Assembly (NCBI GenBank): GCA_003427395.1
Contig: BFEA01000125.1
Coordinates: 516,395-544,102, forward strand
Length of the DNA: 27,708 nucleotides
Reading direction: 5' to 3'
From: Chara braunii
Taxonomy: Eukaryota > Streptophyta > Charophyceae > Charales > Characeae
Shown: positions 20,426-27,708 of the stretch, piece after piece
Layout: every line of letters starts with the position of its first letter
How positions within the stretch are numbered: the first letter of the stretch is position 1
The notes under the pieces: model-generated
What the model saw: only the letters and a program-made list of their open reading frames with translations
The model's database searches: none
What the model was told of the DNA's origin: nothing
Program-made: the position numbers and the translations under genes

Positions 20426-21745
20426 CTCTCTGCTCTTTCTGTCTTCACTCCCATTATCCATCCCACTTTCGTAGATGAGTACCGTCGTGCTTACCCCCAG
20501 TGTTCTGAGTTTCAGTCCATCTACGTTGACTTACAGGCTGGCAAGACTGTCCCTAACTTCCAGCTCGACCCCTTTGGACTCTTGTACTGGCTTGGACTCA
20601 ATCATCCTCATACTCCTCGTTTATGCGTGCCTTCTACCGGCCAGCTCCGTGTTTGGGCAGTCGCTGAGAGTCATGATCAGCGTGTTGCCGGTCATTTCGG
20701 TGTCTACAAAACTCTTGACAACCTCTACCGCCATTACTATTGGAGGCACTGCCGCACCTTCGTTAAGGAGTATGTCCGCACGTGCAAGATCTGCCAAGAG
20801 GCCAATATTACCAATCATCCCCCCTATGGTCTTCTTCAGCCCTTACCCATTCCTACTCAGCGTTGGACGTCTGTCTCCATGGACTTCATGGGTCCCCTTC
20901 ATCCCCCTACCCCACGAGGTCATGACGCAATCTTTGTTGTTGTCTGTCGGCTGACTAAGCATGCTCACTTCCTCCCTTGCAAGTATGCTAGCTTAGCTAA
21001 AGACATCGCCTCACTCTATTTCAACCGCATCGCCATTCATCACGGTCTTCCTACTAGTATTGTCTCTGACCGTGACCCTCGCTTCACTTCCCACTTCTGG
21101 TATGGACTCCACGAGATCTACAACTCTCAGTTTCGCTTCTCCTCTTTTTACCATCCCGAGTCAGACGGACAGACCGAGGTCACCAACAAAACTTTTGGGA
21201 ATATTCTCAAGAAGTTTGTTGAAAATGACTCTGATTGGGACCTTCATCTGGCCCATGCAGAGATTGCTTATAACCATGCTATTTCACCAGCCATCGGCAT
21301 GTCTCCTTACTACTATGACTTGGGATATCACCCTCGTGTCCCATCTGATCTCCTTCGTCCATCTCATATCCATCCTGACACTAAATGCCCCGCCCTTGAT
21401 GACTGGGTTAAGGAGATGGATGAGATTCTCAGCAACGCTGGCAAGAGCATTGCTGACTCCCAGACTCGCGTGGCTACTAGCGTCAACCGTTCCCTCATCG
21501 ATCACCCCTTCAAAGTTGGCGACGAAGTCCTTGTCGACGCCCGTCACTTCCAGCCCGAGGCCGACACGCTTCGGAAATTCAGACGTCGATATATCGGTCC
21601 ATGCACTATTCTTTCACCTGTCGGACCTAATCATGACTGTTCGGTGAGCTTCAGATTGAAGCTCCCCGATTCCATGTATCGCGTTAACCTACATGACGTG
21701 TTTCATGTATCTCTATTGCGCCCCTTCAGACGGTCTCCCCCTTAG
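20426..21745 (+). CDS. pol: Integrase (zinc-binding, DDE core, C-terminal)
   Basis: An HHCC zinc finger is visible (ESHDQRVAGHFGVYKTLDN, then CKICQ). The catalytic core follows: VSMDFMGPLHP, SDRDPRFTSHFW and ESDGQTEVTNKTFGNIL, which supply the two Asp and the Glu. GDEVLVDARH and a YRVNLHDVFHVSLLRPF segment mark the C-terminal domain. The open frame ends at TAG 21743, and the chromodomain continues in the same frame beyond it, so this stop is probably a CAG-to-TAG change. The enzyme inserts the cDNA into the genome. Confidence 0.95.
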   Translation, partial: LSALSVFTPIIHPTFVDEYRRAYPQCSEFQSIYVDLQAGKTVPNFQLDPFGLLYWLGLNHPHTPRLCVPSTGQLRVWAVAESHDQRVAGHFGVYKTLDNLYRHYYWRHCRTFVKEYVRTCKICQEANITNHPPYGLLQPLPIPTQRWTSVSMDFMGPLHPPTPRGHDAIFVVVCRLTKHAHFLPCKYASLAKDIASLYFNRIAIHHGLPTSIVSDRDPRFTSHFWYGLHEIYNSQFRFSSFYHPESDGQTEVTNKTFGNILKKFVENDSDWDLHLAHAEIAYNHAISPAIGMSPYYYDLGYHPRVPSDLLRPSHIHPDTKCPALDDWVKEMDEILSNAGKSIADSQTRVATSVNRSLIDHPFKVGDEVLVDARHFQPEADTLRKFRRRYIGPCTILSPVGPNHDCSVSFRLKLPDSMYRVNLHDVFHVSLLRPFRRSPP

Positions 21746-22189
21746 TTCCATGGTCGACCTTACCCTCGCCCCTCTCCGATCATCATTGAGGGTCATGAGG
21801 AGTTTGTCATCTCTGATATCGCGTCCCGGCGTATGACTGATGGTCACCCTCCCCGCCTCAAGTATCTTGTTCGATGGAAGGGTTACCCTGACGAGGAGTC
21901 TACTTGGGAGTCTTTCGAGCACTTGAAGCATGCCATGACTTTTGTGCGTGCTTACGATCGTGCTCATCCTTTCCCTTCATCATCATTCTCTCCTACTTCT
22001 CGTCCTTCTACTGACCCATCTACTTCAGCGACCACTAACATACCCCTTCCTCCATCGATGGGTCCTCCAGCTCCACCGACACCTGCCTCAGGTCCCCCTT
22101 CCCCTGTGGACGTGGTTCCGCCTGTTGTTGCAGTTGATTCCTCTCAACCTCAACGTACCCATCGACTTCCTTCTCGCTACCGTGACTGA
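21746..22189 (+). CDS. Chromodomain tail of integrase
   Basis: In frame with integrase after TAG 21743. FVISDIASRRM, RLKYLVRWKGYPDEESTWES and LKHAMTFVRAYD give the three-strand and helix pattern of a chromodomain, with the aromatic Trp residues present. Chromodomains of chromoviruses guide insertion toward marked histones. A Pro/Ser/Thr-rich tail ends at TGA 22187. No separate start is likely; it was part of the polyprotein. Confidence 0.9.
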   Translation, partial: FHGRPYPRPSPIIIEGHEEFVISDIASRRMTDGHPPRLKYLVRWKGYPDEESTWESFEHLKHAMTFVRAYDRAHPFPSSSFSPTSRPSTDPSTSATTNIPLPPSMGPPAPPTPASGPPSPVDVVPPVVAVDSSQPQRTHRLPSRYRD

Positions 22190-23054
22190 TCTATACCCCC
22201 CTATACGCTCCCTATCTTTTACTATTCTTGGACACCTATGCAGCAGCTCCCGGTTTTGACTTCTACATTCGGCTTCTACATGCGGATTCTACATTCGGTT
22301 TCTACGTTCGACTTTCGACCTCAGTGCTTCTCTTCAGTACCAGAGTACCTGTCGCAGTGTTCCGGGCTTCTACGTGGTTTCTGCGCTACTCCTACTTCAT
22401 CTTGGCTACTTCGACTCGACTTCAGTCTGGAGACTCATCAGTTGGACTACTTCACTTTTTCGGCCACGGAGTTTCCACCATTCTCATCTATCGACCATCC
22501 TCAAGTTTACCCTTCAGTCGCATGTTGACCCCTGTTTTCCCTGACCATGTGGGTGTGTTCCTCTGCCGCCCTTCTGCCTTACCCTATGCTGCGCGCCGTC
22601 CTCCGGAGTGTACGTTTTTCTTTGCTCACAACCCTTGGCGATATGTCTATGCCGGCATAGCCCCCCTAATCCTTCCAGGCTCGCTTGTGTGCTCCCCTGT
22701 GTGAATGTCCCTTTTCCTTTCAGCTGGCGGTACCCGTTTGATGATTTTCATTGAGCTTGGTGTCGTGCTGTTATTCTCCCTCTGATCCTGATGATGTTCC
22801 ATATGGTTGTGTGGGTACCCCCTTGGAGTTTACTCTGAGAGCTGTACTTGTCGCCCTCCCACCCATCCCTAACTTTCCCATGCGACTGAGCTCCCTCCCT
22901 TCTATTCAGCTATTGTGTACTTGTACAGGGCACGTGAGACTATGCCACATTTTTTTTAGTGTGGATATTGATCTAGTTACTCTTTAGCCGTTAGGGCTCA
23001 GGTGTTGACTTATACTCAGCCACATTGGCTAAGGAAACATTTTCCTCTTTCTTG

Positions 23055-23155
23055 GCCGACACAGGTCAGACATTTCTCTCTTTGTTAGCAAACACAGGTC
23101 AGACATTTTTCTGTTTTTTTTTTTTTTTGTTGACTCGGACCAGACATTGTGTATA
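23055..23155 (+). repeat. Short tandem-like repeats around CAGGTCAGACATTT
   Basis: ACACAGGTCAGACATTT appears twice about 33 bases apart, and a diverged third copy (CGGACCAGACATTG) follows after a T run. The function is unknown; repeats like this can lie in LTR promoter regions. Confidence 0.6.
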
Positions 23156-23334
23156 GATTAGGTTTGAGGCTTAGCCTGCATTGCATCTCTTTCCTGCACG
23201 GAGCTTGCTCCGCATCTAGCATTGTTTCTTTTGCCGTTCCTTTTAGGTTTCCGCTATTTCAGCGGATAGTGTGTTTGATGTATCGTTTGATCCATTCACA
23301 GGTCCGAGGATCGTGTAGCGGTACCCCTACGGCC

Positions 23335-23445
23335 CGACAGTGAGGCCGGACCAGTTTCAGGCTGTCGGCCTGACCCTGGTCCGGTACGAGGTTGTTCCGT
23401 ACCTGGACTTAGGCCGGTATATCACTTCGGCCTAGGCCAAGGGCG
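23335..23445. repeat. Cluster of GC-rich hairpins
   Basis: GTCCGGTACG (23379-23388) pairs with CGTACCTGGAC (23398-23408) allowing one bulge. GGACCAG...CTGGTCC and GGCCG...CGGCC pairings flank it. A purine run GGGCGGGAGG follows at about 23441-23450, which could be read as a polypurine tract or chance. Confidence 0.5.
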
Positions 23446-23929
23446 GGAGGTTCATTCATTCAGTTGTTCGTTCATTCATGGCCGGACTGTACCTTCACTC
23501 AGCTGCTGCTTCTCGTGTGTGTTCTCTCTCCTCTCTCTCTCTCTCTCTCTCACCATCTCCGTACGTGCCCTCCGCACGTGCATCACACACTTACTGATTT
23601 TTCCCAATCTTTTACAGTTTGGTCAGTGATTCCAAGCGGAATGTTTTCTGGTTTTGCAATTAAACGTTTACCCAGATGCTTGGATCCACTATAATAATAC
23701 GACACTGCATACAAACAAAGGTATCTATCGTACATATACTCATAGGTCATTGGTCTTTCTTTTATATTATTACTTAGTAGTACAACGTCTCATTTATTTA
23801 ACATATTGATTGTACAATTGAGCAGTTCATACGGTGACTCAAACGGTCGCCCAAAAATAAGAAATAAAATAGACACAAGGTAAAATCATACATCAAAACG
23901 ACTTTTGGCATTCATCATCCATTGATTGG

Positions 23930-24090
23930 TGATGCATCTTTCAGCCTTCGACCGATTGCTTGCATTGGCTTTCAAGTTTTTTATTTCACTCCCTTTCTAA
24001 GGGTTTTTTTCACCTTTCCCTCCCGGTACTTGTACACTATCGGTCACTGAGAAATACTTAGGCTTAGAGGGTGGTCCCCCTGGCTCCCCC
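23930..24090 (-). pseudogene. rrnL: Mitochondrial large-subunit rRNA fragment
   Basis: Read on the minus strand, GACCACCCTCTAAGCCTAAG, CTCAGTGACCGATAGTG and a GTACCGxGAGGGAAAGGTGA block match the conserved domain I-II region of bacterial-type LSU rRNA in plant mitochondrial form. It continues toward a GAGTGAAATA-like stretch and AATGCAAGCAATCGG. Changes such as CCGTGAGG to CCGGGAGG indicate decay. It directly joins a nad4 piece, so this is transferred organellar DNA, not a working rRNA gene. Confidence 0.82.
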
Positions 24091-24240
24091 ACATAATATA
24101 AAAAAGTGATCAAAGAGGTGCAAAAGGCAATATTTCGTATCAACCGTATTTTCAAGTTAGGAGTAAGTAAAACGACGAGGGCCCCTAAAAGAAGCCACTT
24201 GATAAGACCACCCAGATTGTCAAATAATGGAGCACAAATT
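24091..24240 (-). pseudogene. nad4: Mitochondrial nad4 5' fragment
   Basis: On the minus strand the frame reads DNLGGLIKWLLLGALVV, LTPNLKIRLIRNIAFC and TSLITFLYYV. This matches the first part of plant NAD4 (complex I subunit; hydrophobic N-terminal helix, then a PNxxIRLIR motif). The start codon is lost and the frame fuses at its end to the rRNA fragment, so it cannot encode a functional subunit. It is inferred to be a nuclear copy of mitochondrial DNA. Confidence 0.82.
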
Positions 24241-24257
24241 TGTATTGGTGGAAGATT

Positions 24258-24330
24258 GGTGGGAGTAGGATTTAAACCTACAACATTCATATTATGAGCT
24301 TGACGAGTTACCAATTACTCTATCCCGAGC
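24258..24330 (-). pseudogene. trnfM: Mitochondrial initiator tRNA-Met (CAU) relic
   Basis: The minus strand shows GGGATAGAGTAATTGG (D-arm side), a CTCATAA anticodon loop with CAU, and GTAGGTTTAAATCCTAC forming the T arm with a 5-bp stem. The acceptor stem pairs only at about four of seven positions, and the anticodon stem is disrupted, so it is a pseudogene. It lies just upstream of nad4 in reading direction. Confidence 0.8.
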
Positions 24331-24500
24331 GCGTAGTACTAGTATGGCTCGTCTTTGCACAAGAAATTGATAGAGTACAAAAAATAATTAGAGGTAATAA
24401 AGTAGGCAATGTGGTAAAAAAGAAGAAACTAGTTTTTCGAGATTCTGTAGATCTCAATCCAAGAGTCACACACGGAGGTGGGACGACTATCTTTCTACCA

Positions 24501-24608
24501 AGGGACAGACTGGGACCTAGGGTCGTTGATACCGGGACAGCCTGTGACGGCATGGGACAGCTTGGGACCGCAAGAGACAGCTTGGGACAACTTGGGACAA
24601 CTTGGAAC
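24501..24608 (+). repeat. Minisatellite around CTTGGGACA
   Basis: About ten degenerate copies of a 10-11-base word (TTGGGACAAC, TGGGACAGC and similar). The frames that cross it are repetitive and unsupported as genes. Confidence 0.85.
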
Positions 24609-24619
24609 ACGTCTGGACT

Positions 24620-25700
24620 GCCATTACCGCTTTTTCCCAACTGGGGGCCTGACATTATTGCTCGTCCAAGTTTTTCTTGCCTTTTCCAACTGTGGCCTTT
24701 TCTCCACTACCACTCCCTTTTTTTTTGCCAATTCGAACTAAAAAATGCCGCCTCTGCAGTGTTTCTTTTCTTTTTTTTAACAACTACATATATGTTTGCA
24801 TGTGCGTGTCATTTCTTGAAAAGTTGATTTACTGTTCATGTGTGTTCGAGTGAAACAATCACGCACTGTCCTATTATGTTGTTTGGGCGAGGCCACAATG
24901 GCCCTTCTCATTTCTCTTCTTGCTTTCCTTTTTACTCATTGAATTGCTTTTGAGTGCAACTACTAACCCAGTTTTGCTGCTCCCCTTCGTGATATTATCA
25001 TTCTCGACATTCCACCTCAACAACAAGGTCGGTACACCATCTGAACTTCTGTAAGCACCATTCTTTGCAACTGTCAAACACAGATTTTTCTCTACTAATC
25101 CTTACAAATATGCTCTTCACAAGTCCTCATTCTCCTCGAAGCCCACTTCTTCATTCATGGTAGTTCCAGTGCACCTCTCGCCATCAACTATTTGTGCCTT
25201 TCCAATCTCCCTTTTGCCGATGCGGGTGGAGCCACGAGGCCCATCTTGTTCTTCTCTCAAATTCTTTCTTCTTTGACTACCTACCTACCACCTCTCCTAA
25301 GGCTATATAGGGGACCCCTGCAAGGGTAACTATCTACTCCTCTCCATCTACACAACTGATATAAAGGATCTTAGGGCAGCCCACGAATCTAACGGCTACA
25401 GATAAGAGCTGTTTTTTTTTTTTTTTTGCGGGTGTCCTGGCCGTCGCAAGAACCCCCTGCTAGTGGGACTTGGCCCCCGAGACCCCACCAAGTATCGCTG
25501 GTCAGGCGAGAGGCTCACTGATTTGTCCTCTCTGTTCCTGGGAAGCCGAGAAATCAAGGAACCCTTTTTTTTTTTTTTTTTGTTTGTTTGACGAGGAACA
25601 GGTGCTGTTGAGGCAGGAGTGATTACTTACCATGAAAAGTGGCGCCTGAGTACTCCTCTTCTGCCAGCAGGTGGTCAGACGAGGAAGGCGGGCTCGCTAG
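24620..25700. other. Gene-free interval with poly-T tracts
   Basis: No coding domain seen. Poly-T runs occur near 25410-25426 and 25566-25581, and a TATATA-type word lies near 25302. CT-rich short frames are noise. The right half has GC-rich segments leading into the foldbacks. Confidence 0.5.
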
Positions 25701-25706
25701 ACCTCT

Positions 25707-25836
25707 CATAGGGCCTCGCTACACTACTCTTGAAATGCACAAAAGACAAAAATCATGGCCGTGTATCTTTCCATATTCCAGCGGAATATTCACTGTCGTT
25801 TTGCACATTTCGAGAGTAGTGCAGCGACGCCCATAG
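25707..25836. repeat. Foldback (about 41-bp arms, hairpin about 130 nt)
   Basis: The arm at 25707-25747 is a near-complement of 25795-25836. Most differences are transitions (T/C, A/G), giving G-U pairs in RNA. The 47-base loop contains a second perfect hairpin (ATATTCC-AGC-GGAATAT). This is a MITE-like or small-RNA-precursor-like structure. No protein is seen. Confidence 0.8.
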
Positions 25837-26095
25837 CTTGTGTACGTTTTGATTCTCTTGGCGCGCGCGCGCTTTCCTCCGTATGAAATTTTAGAGCATT
25901 CTACAGTAGGCAGCAGGATCTCGTGTGGCGCGCTGTTCTCCGTTTCAAACTTCACAGAGGTAGGTTTTTCTATTCAATGATAACTCATTCAACAATGTGG
26001 TTTACAGCGGTAGGTTTTGCTATTCATCAATAATAACATAACCAACGCGTCAAAACTCAGTCAACAGTGTGGTAGTGTTGCGAAAATGGTCTTCG

Positions 26096-26190
26096 GGCCA
26101 GATCCCACTAGCCCCTATTGTTCATTTTTGACCCTCGATCACGAAGATCAACGGTCAGAAATGAATAATAGGGGCTCGTGGGATCTGGCC
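26096..26190. repeat. 38-bp inverted repeat
   Basis: GGCCAGATCCCAC... at 26096-26133 pairs with 26153-26190 with three mismatches in 38, around a 19-base loop. It ends about 20 bases before a larger foldback, so the two may be parts of one element. Confidence 0.85.
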
Positions 26191-26211
26191 CTTCATCTGA
26201 TGGAGGGAGGG

Positions 26212-26420
26212 CTCCTGGGAACACCCTGGGGCTCGGTCCCAGCAGTGGGTTATCGTTGTAATAAGACGCTACCACGCAACTGGGCGGCGCCTGGGGACCA
26301 TCGATTGACACGAATTCGTGTCGATGGATGGTCCTAAGGCCGCCCCCAGTCGCGTCCTGTGTAACTTCCCACAACGATAACGCGCAGGTGGGACGGGGCC
26401 CAGGACGGGCCCCCAGGAAC
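26212..26420. repeat. Large imperfect foldback, arms about 100 bp
   Basis: Centred on the perfect palindrome GACACGAATTCGTGTC (26307-26322). Long complementary blocks lie on both sides, including GTTATCGTTGT with ACAACGATAAC, ACTGGG with CCCAGT, GGACCATC with GATGGTCC, and CCTGGG with CCCAGG. Reading frames on both strands here are by-products of the symmetry. It may be a foldback transposon or an inverted duplication able to make double-stranded RNA. Confidence 0.78.
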
Positions 26421-26429
26421 GGTATCGAG

Positions 26430-26880
26430 TCGAGTGCTGATGCCACAGTAACGAGGGGTCTATATTCTGGATTCTGGATGAATTTGTGGCTAGAGGTCTA
26501 TTCTGGACGAATGTGGCTGTATTTCGGGTCAGATTCGTACGCCGAAGTCCTTTCTTGTGAGGATTCCCGGTTCTCTCTTTTTTCCCGGCCGGCCGATATT
26601 CGTAAGCGCAAAAGAAACGAGGAGGTGAGAACAGTCCCCGGCGGGCTAACGGGATGTGTGCGCGAGCAGTGCGCGGGCTGTGTGCGGGTGCGGGTTGGGG
26701 TTGCCGGTCGTCCCGCCACGGGCCGTCTGTGGGTGATTCGGTCGATGTTGTCGTTGGGATGTGATCGGTCCCTCGTCGCGGGCCGAAGCGAACTAAGCTG
26801 AAGTTTGACTGAATATTCACATTCACATTCACAGAACGCTTGGTTGCTTGACTCCTTACTGATTGACTAATTACAATTGA
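26430..26880. other. Gene-free GC-rich interval
   Basis: No recognisable domain. A TTCACA hexamer repeat (ATTCACATTCACATTCACA) lies at about 26813-26832. The open frames overlap on both strands and show no family. Confidence 0.4.
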
Positions 26881-27076
26881 CTACTGACATTGGTAACCCT
26901 AATGTGTTAGGACAAGCGAATCGCCTTGTGCAGTTTGTGCCGTCGATCTCCAGGGCCTCCTATCGAACCACGTGTCTCATCTCTTCATTGCCACGTGGCA
27001 ATCTGACTCAGTTTTGTTCGTGTCTTTTCTTGCTGACGCCGGTGGGCGGATTGGCAGCTGCTCCTCCGCCGCACCT

Positions 27077-27708
27077 CTACTGCCCGCTTCTGCTTCCCAT
27101 CGTAGGATGTGCCAAGTCCACGACGGTTTCATTGCCCTTTGCGAGAATCACGGCAGGTCGGCACCATTGCGGTGTGCTTGAGTGGATCTCTTCTTGTTCT
27201 TCGGATTGTCTTTCATGCTCCCCTCGAAATCGAGATGATGATGGTGGTAGTAGAGGGAAGCACTTGTCCTTGAGTATATGTAGGAGAGAGGCGGCCTGCG
27301 CGCTTGAGCGGGAGGCGGTCTCTCGGATGATGATCATTGTGATGGCGGTGAATGTAGTACCGAGGATGCGGTCGTCTGTGTTCGCTGGTCGTTTCCCCGG
27401 TCGTTGTTCCTCGGTCGTTCTTCCTGCCAAACGCTGATGCGAGTACGAAGGGCAGTCTGGTATTGATGAAGGCGGTGGGAAACTGTTTGAAGGATAAGCG
27501 CACGCGGGAACTGGTAGAGAGTAGCATGATGATGTGCGATGATGATGAGTGTGGCTCCAGGAGTGTTCGTCAATCACCTCTTTTTCCTCCTTTGTTAGAT
27601 TGATTTCGTTAGAATCCATTTTAGAAGGGGATGGCGATCTTGGCGCCGTCGTGTCAGCAATCGTAGCGCGCGCAGGTCTGCGTATTTTCGAGGAAAAAGC
27701 AGGGCGGG
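27077..27708 (-). CDS. Possible partial exon, open at the right edge
   Basis: The minus-strand frame enters from beyond 27708 without a stop. It reads a basic Arg/Ala/Pro segment, then Met 27619 (MDSNEINLTKEEKEVIDEHS), which looks like ordinary hydrophilic protein. From about 27575 downward the translation becomes His/Ser/Pro-rich and less convincing. A GAG/GTGATT site near 27577 could be a splice donor ending the exon there. No family is recognised. It could be the start of another element's gene or a host gene. Confidence 0.3.
   Translation of the reverse strand, partial: RPAFSSKIRRPARATIADTTAPRSPSPSKMDSNEINLTKEEKEVIDEHSWSHTHHHRTSSCYSLPVPACAYPSNSFPPPSSIPDCPSYSHQRLAGRTTEEQRPGKRPANTDDRILGTTFTAITMIIIRETASRSSAQAASLLHILKDKCFPLLPPSSSRFRGEHERQSEEQEEIHSSTPQWCRPAVILAKGNETVVDLAHPTMGSRSGQ

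Larger units (their letters stand above)
15735..22189 (+). mobile_element. Ty3/gypsy chromovirus, internal region (decayed)
   Basis: The order is gag, zinc knuckle, protease, reverse transcriptase, RNase H, integrase, chromodomain. This order and the terminal chromodomain define a Ty3/gypsy chromovirus, which copies through RNA and targets chromatin. It is GC- and Pro/Ser-rich, unlike the AT-rich left gene cluster. Interruptions include TAG 16620, a slip near 17040, a slip near 17490, TAG 17830, TGA 18157, a slip near 18430, a slip near 19020, TGA 19090 and 19645, an extra T in 19710-19714, and TAG 21743. No LTR pair, primer-binding site or clear polypurine tract was found. From 19715 to 21742 it remains open, which implies moderate age. 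Confidence 0.95.
22190..23695 (+). other. Gene-free 3' flank of the chromovirus
   Basis: No supported gene. Open frames such as 22228-22704 translate into Phe/Ser/Leu-rich sequence without motifs. Repeated TTCTACATTCGG-like words occur at 22255-22310. The segment may contain the 3' LTR, but I could not match it to anything on the 5' side. A CT microsatellite lies at 23526-23551. Confidence 0.5.

Noticed and set aside
19761-20474. Second-frame 237-codon ORF within pol
   Set aside because: It is a shadow frame of RNase H with no motif.
22228-22704. 158-codon ORF downstream of the chromodomain as an envelope-like gene
   Set aside because: No signal peptide, transmembrane pattern, cysteine pattern or homology is visible. 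Composition fits untranslated CT-rich DNA.
24294-24827. 177-codon ORF right of the mitochondrial insertion
   Set aside because: It begins inside the tRNA relic and runs through a minisatellite, with no domain.

Overview
The window is nuclear eukaryotic DNA made almost entirely of decayed mobile elements, repeats and organellar debris. I found no intact host gene. The chromodomain Ty3/gypsy element, the plant-type mitochondrial debris (rrnL, nad4, trnfM) and the short GT...AG introns point to the green lineage. A repeat-rich streptophyte alga such as Chara is my best guess, but nothing here proves the species. One assembly gap (12299-12933) and two single ambiguous bases (191, 2945) are present.

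Left part (about 0.8-11.8 kb, + strand, AT-rich): four gene-like reading frames resembling the cargo of a large DNA transposon. They are (1) an unrecognised protein (842-2563); (2) a Plavaka/CMC-like DDE transposase with a degenerate zinc finger at its N terminus (4566-7450); (3) a Ulp1/C48 SUMO-protease-like protein with one clear 57-nt intron (8272-9759); and (4) an unrecognised protein with a charged N-terminal half, an intron, and a poly(A) signal (10072-11754). Between genes 1 and 2 lie a hammerhead-ribozyme core (2701-2737), a 74-bp exact duplication, and a three-copy satellite of about 320-360 bp. All four frames stay largely open over long distances but carry in-frame stops, nearly all where Gln or Trp is expected. 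The transposase also has a one-base frameshift.

Middle (11.8-15.7 kb): GA/GATA/CA microsatellites around the gap, then pyrimidine-rich and AT-rich DNA without genes.

Right-centre (15.7-22.2 kb, + strand): a Ty3/gypsy chromovirus with gag, zinc knuckle, protease, RT, RNase H carrying a proline-rich insertion, integrase and chromodomain. It is broken by frameshifts and by TAG/TGA codons. I could not find its LTRs.

Right end (22.2-27.7 kb): a gene-poor 3' flank with hairpins; a mosaic mitochondrial insertion on the minus strand (rrnL, nad4, trnfM fragments); a minisatellite; three long foldback structures (25.7, 26.1 and 26.2-26.4 kb); and a possible partial exon on the minus strand leaving the right edge.

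The main biological story is a multi-gene Plavaka-like element next to a chromovirus, both apparently decaying through C-to-T/G-to-A type changes, plus a hammerhead motif of the kind carried by small retroelements.
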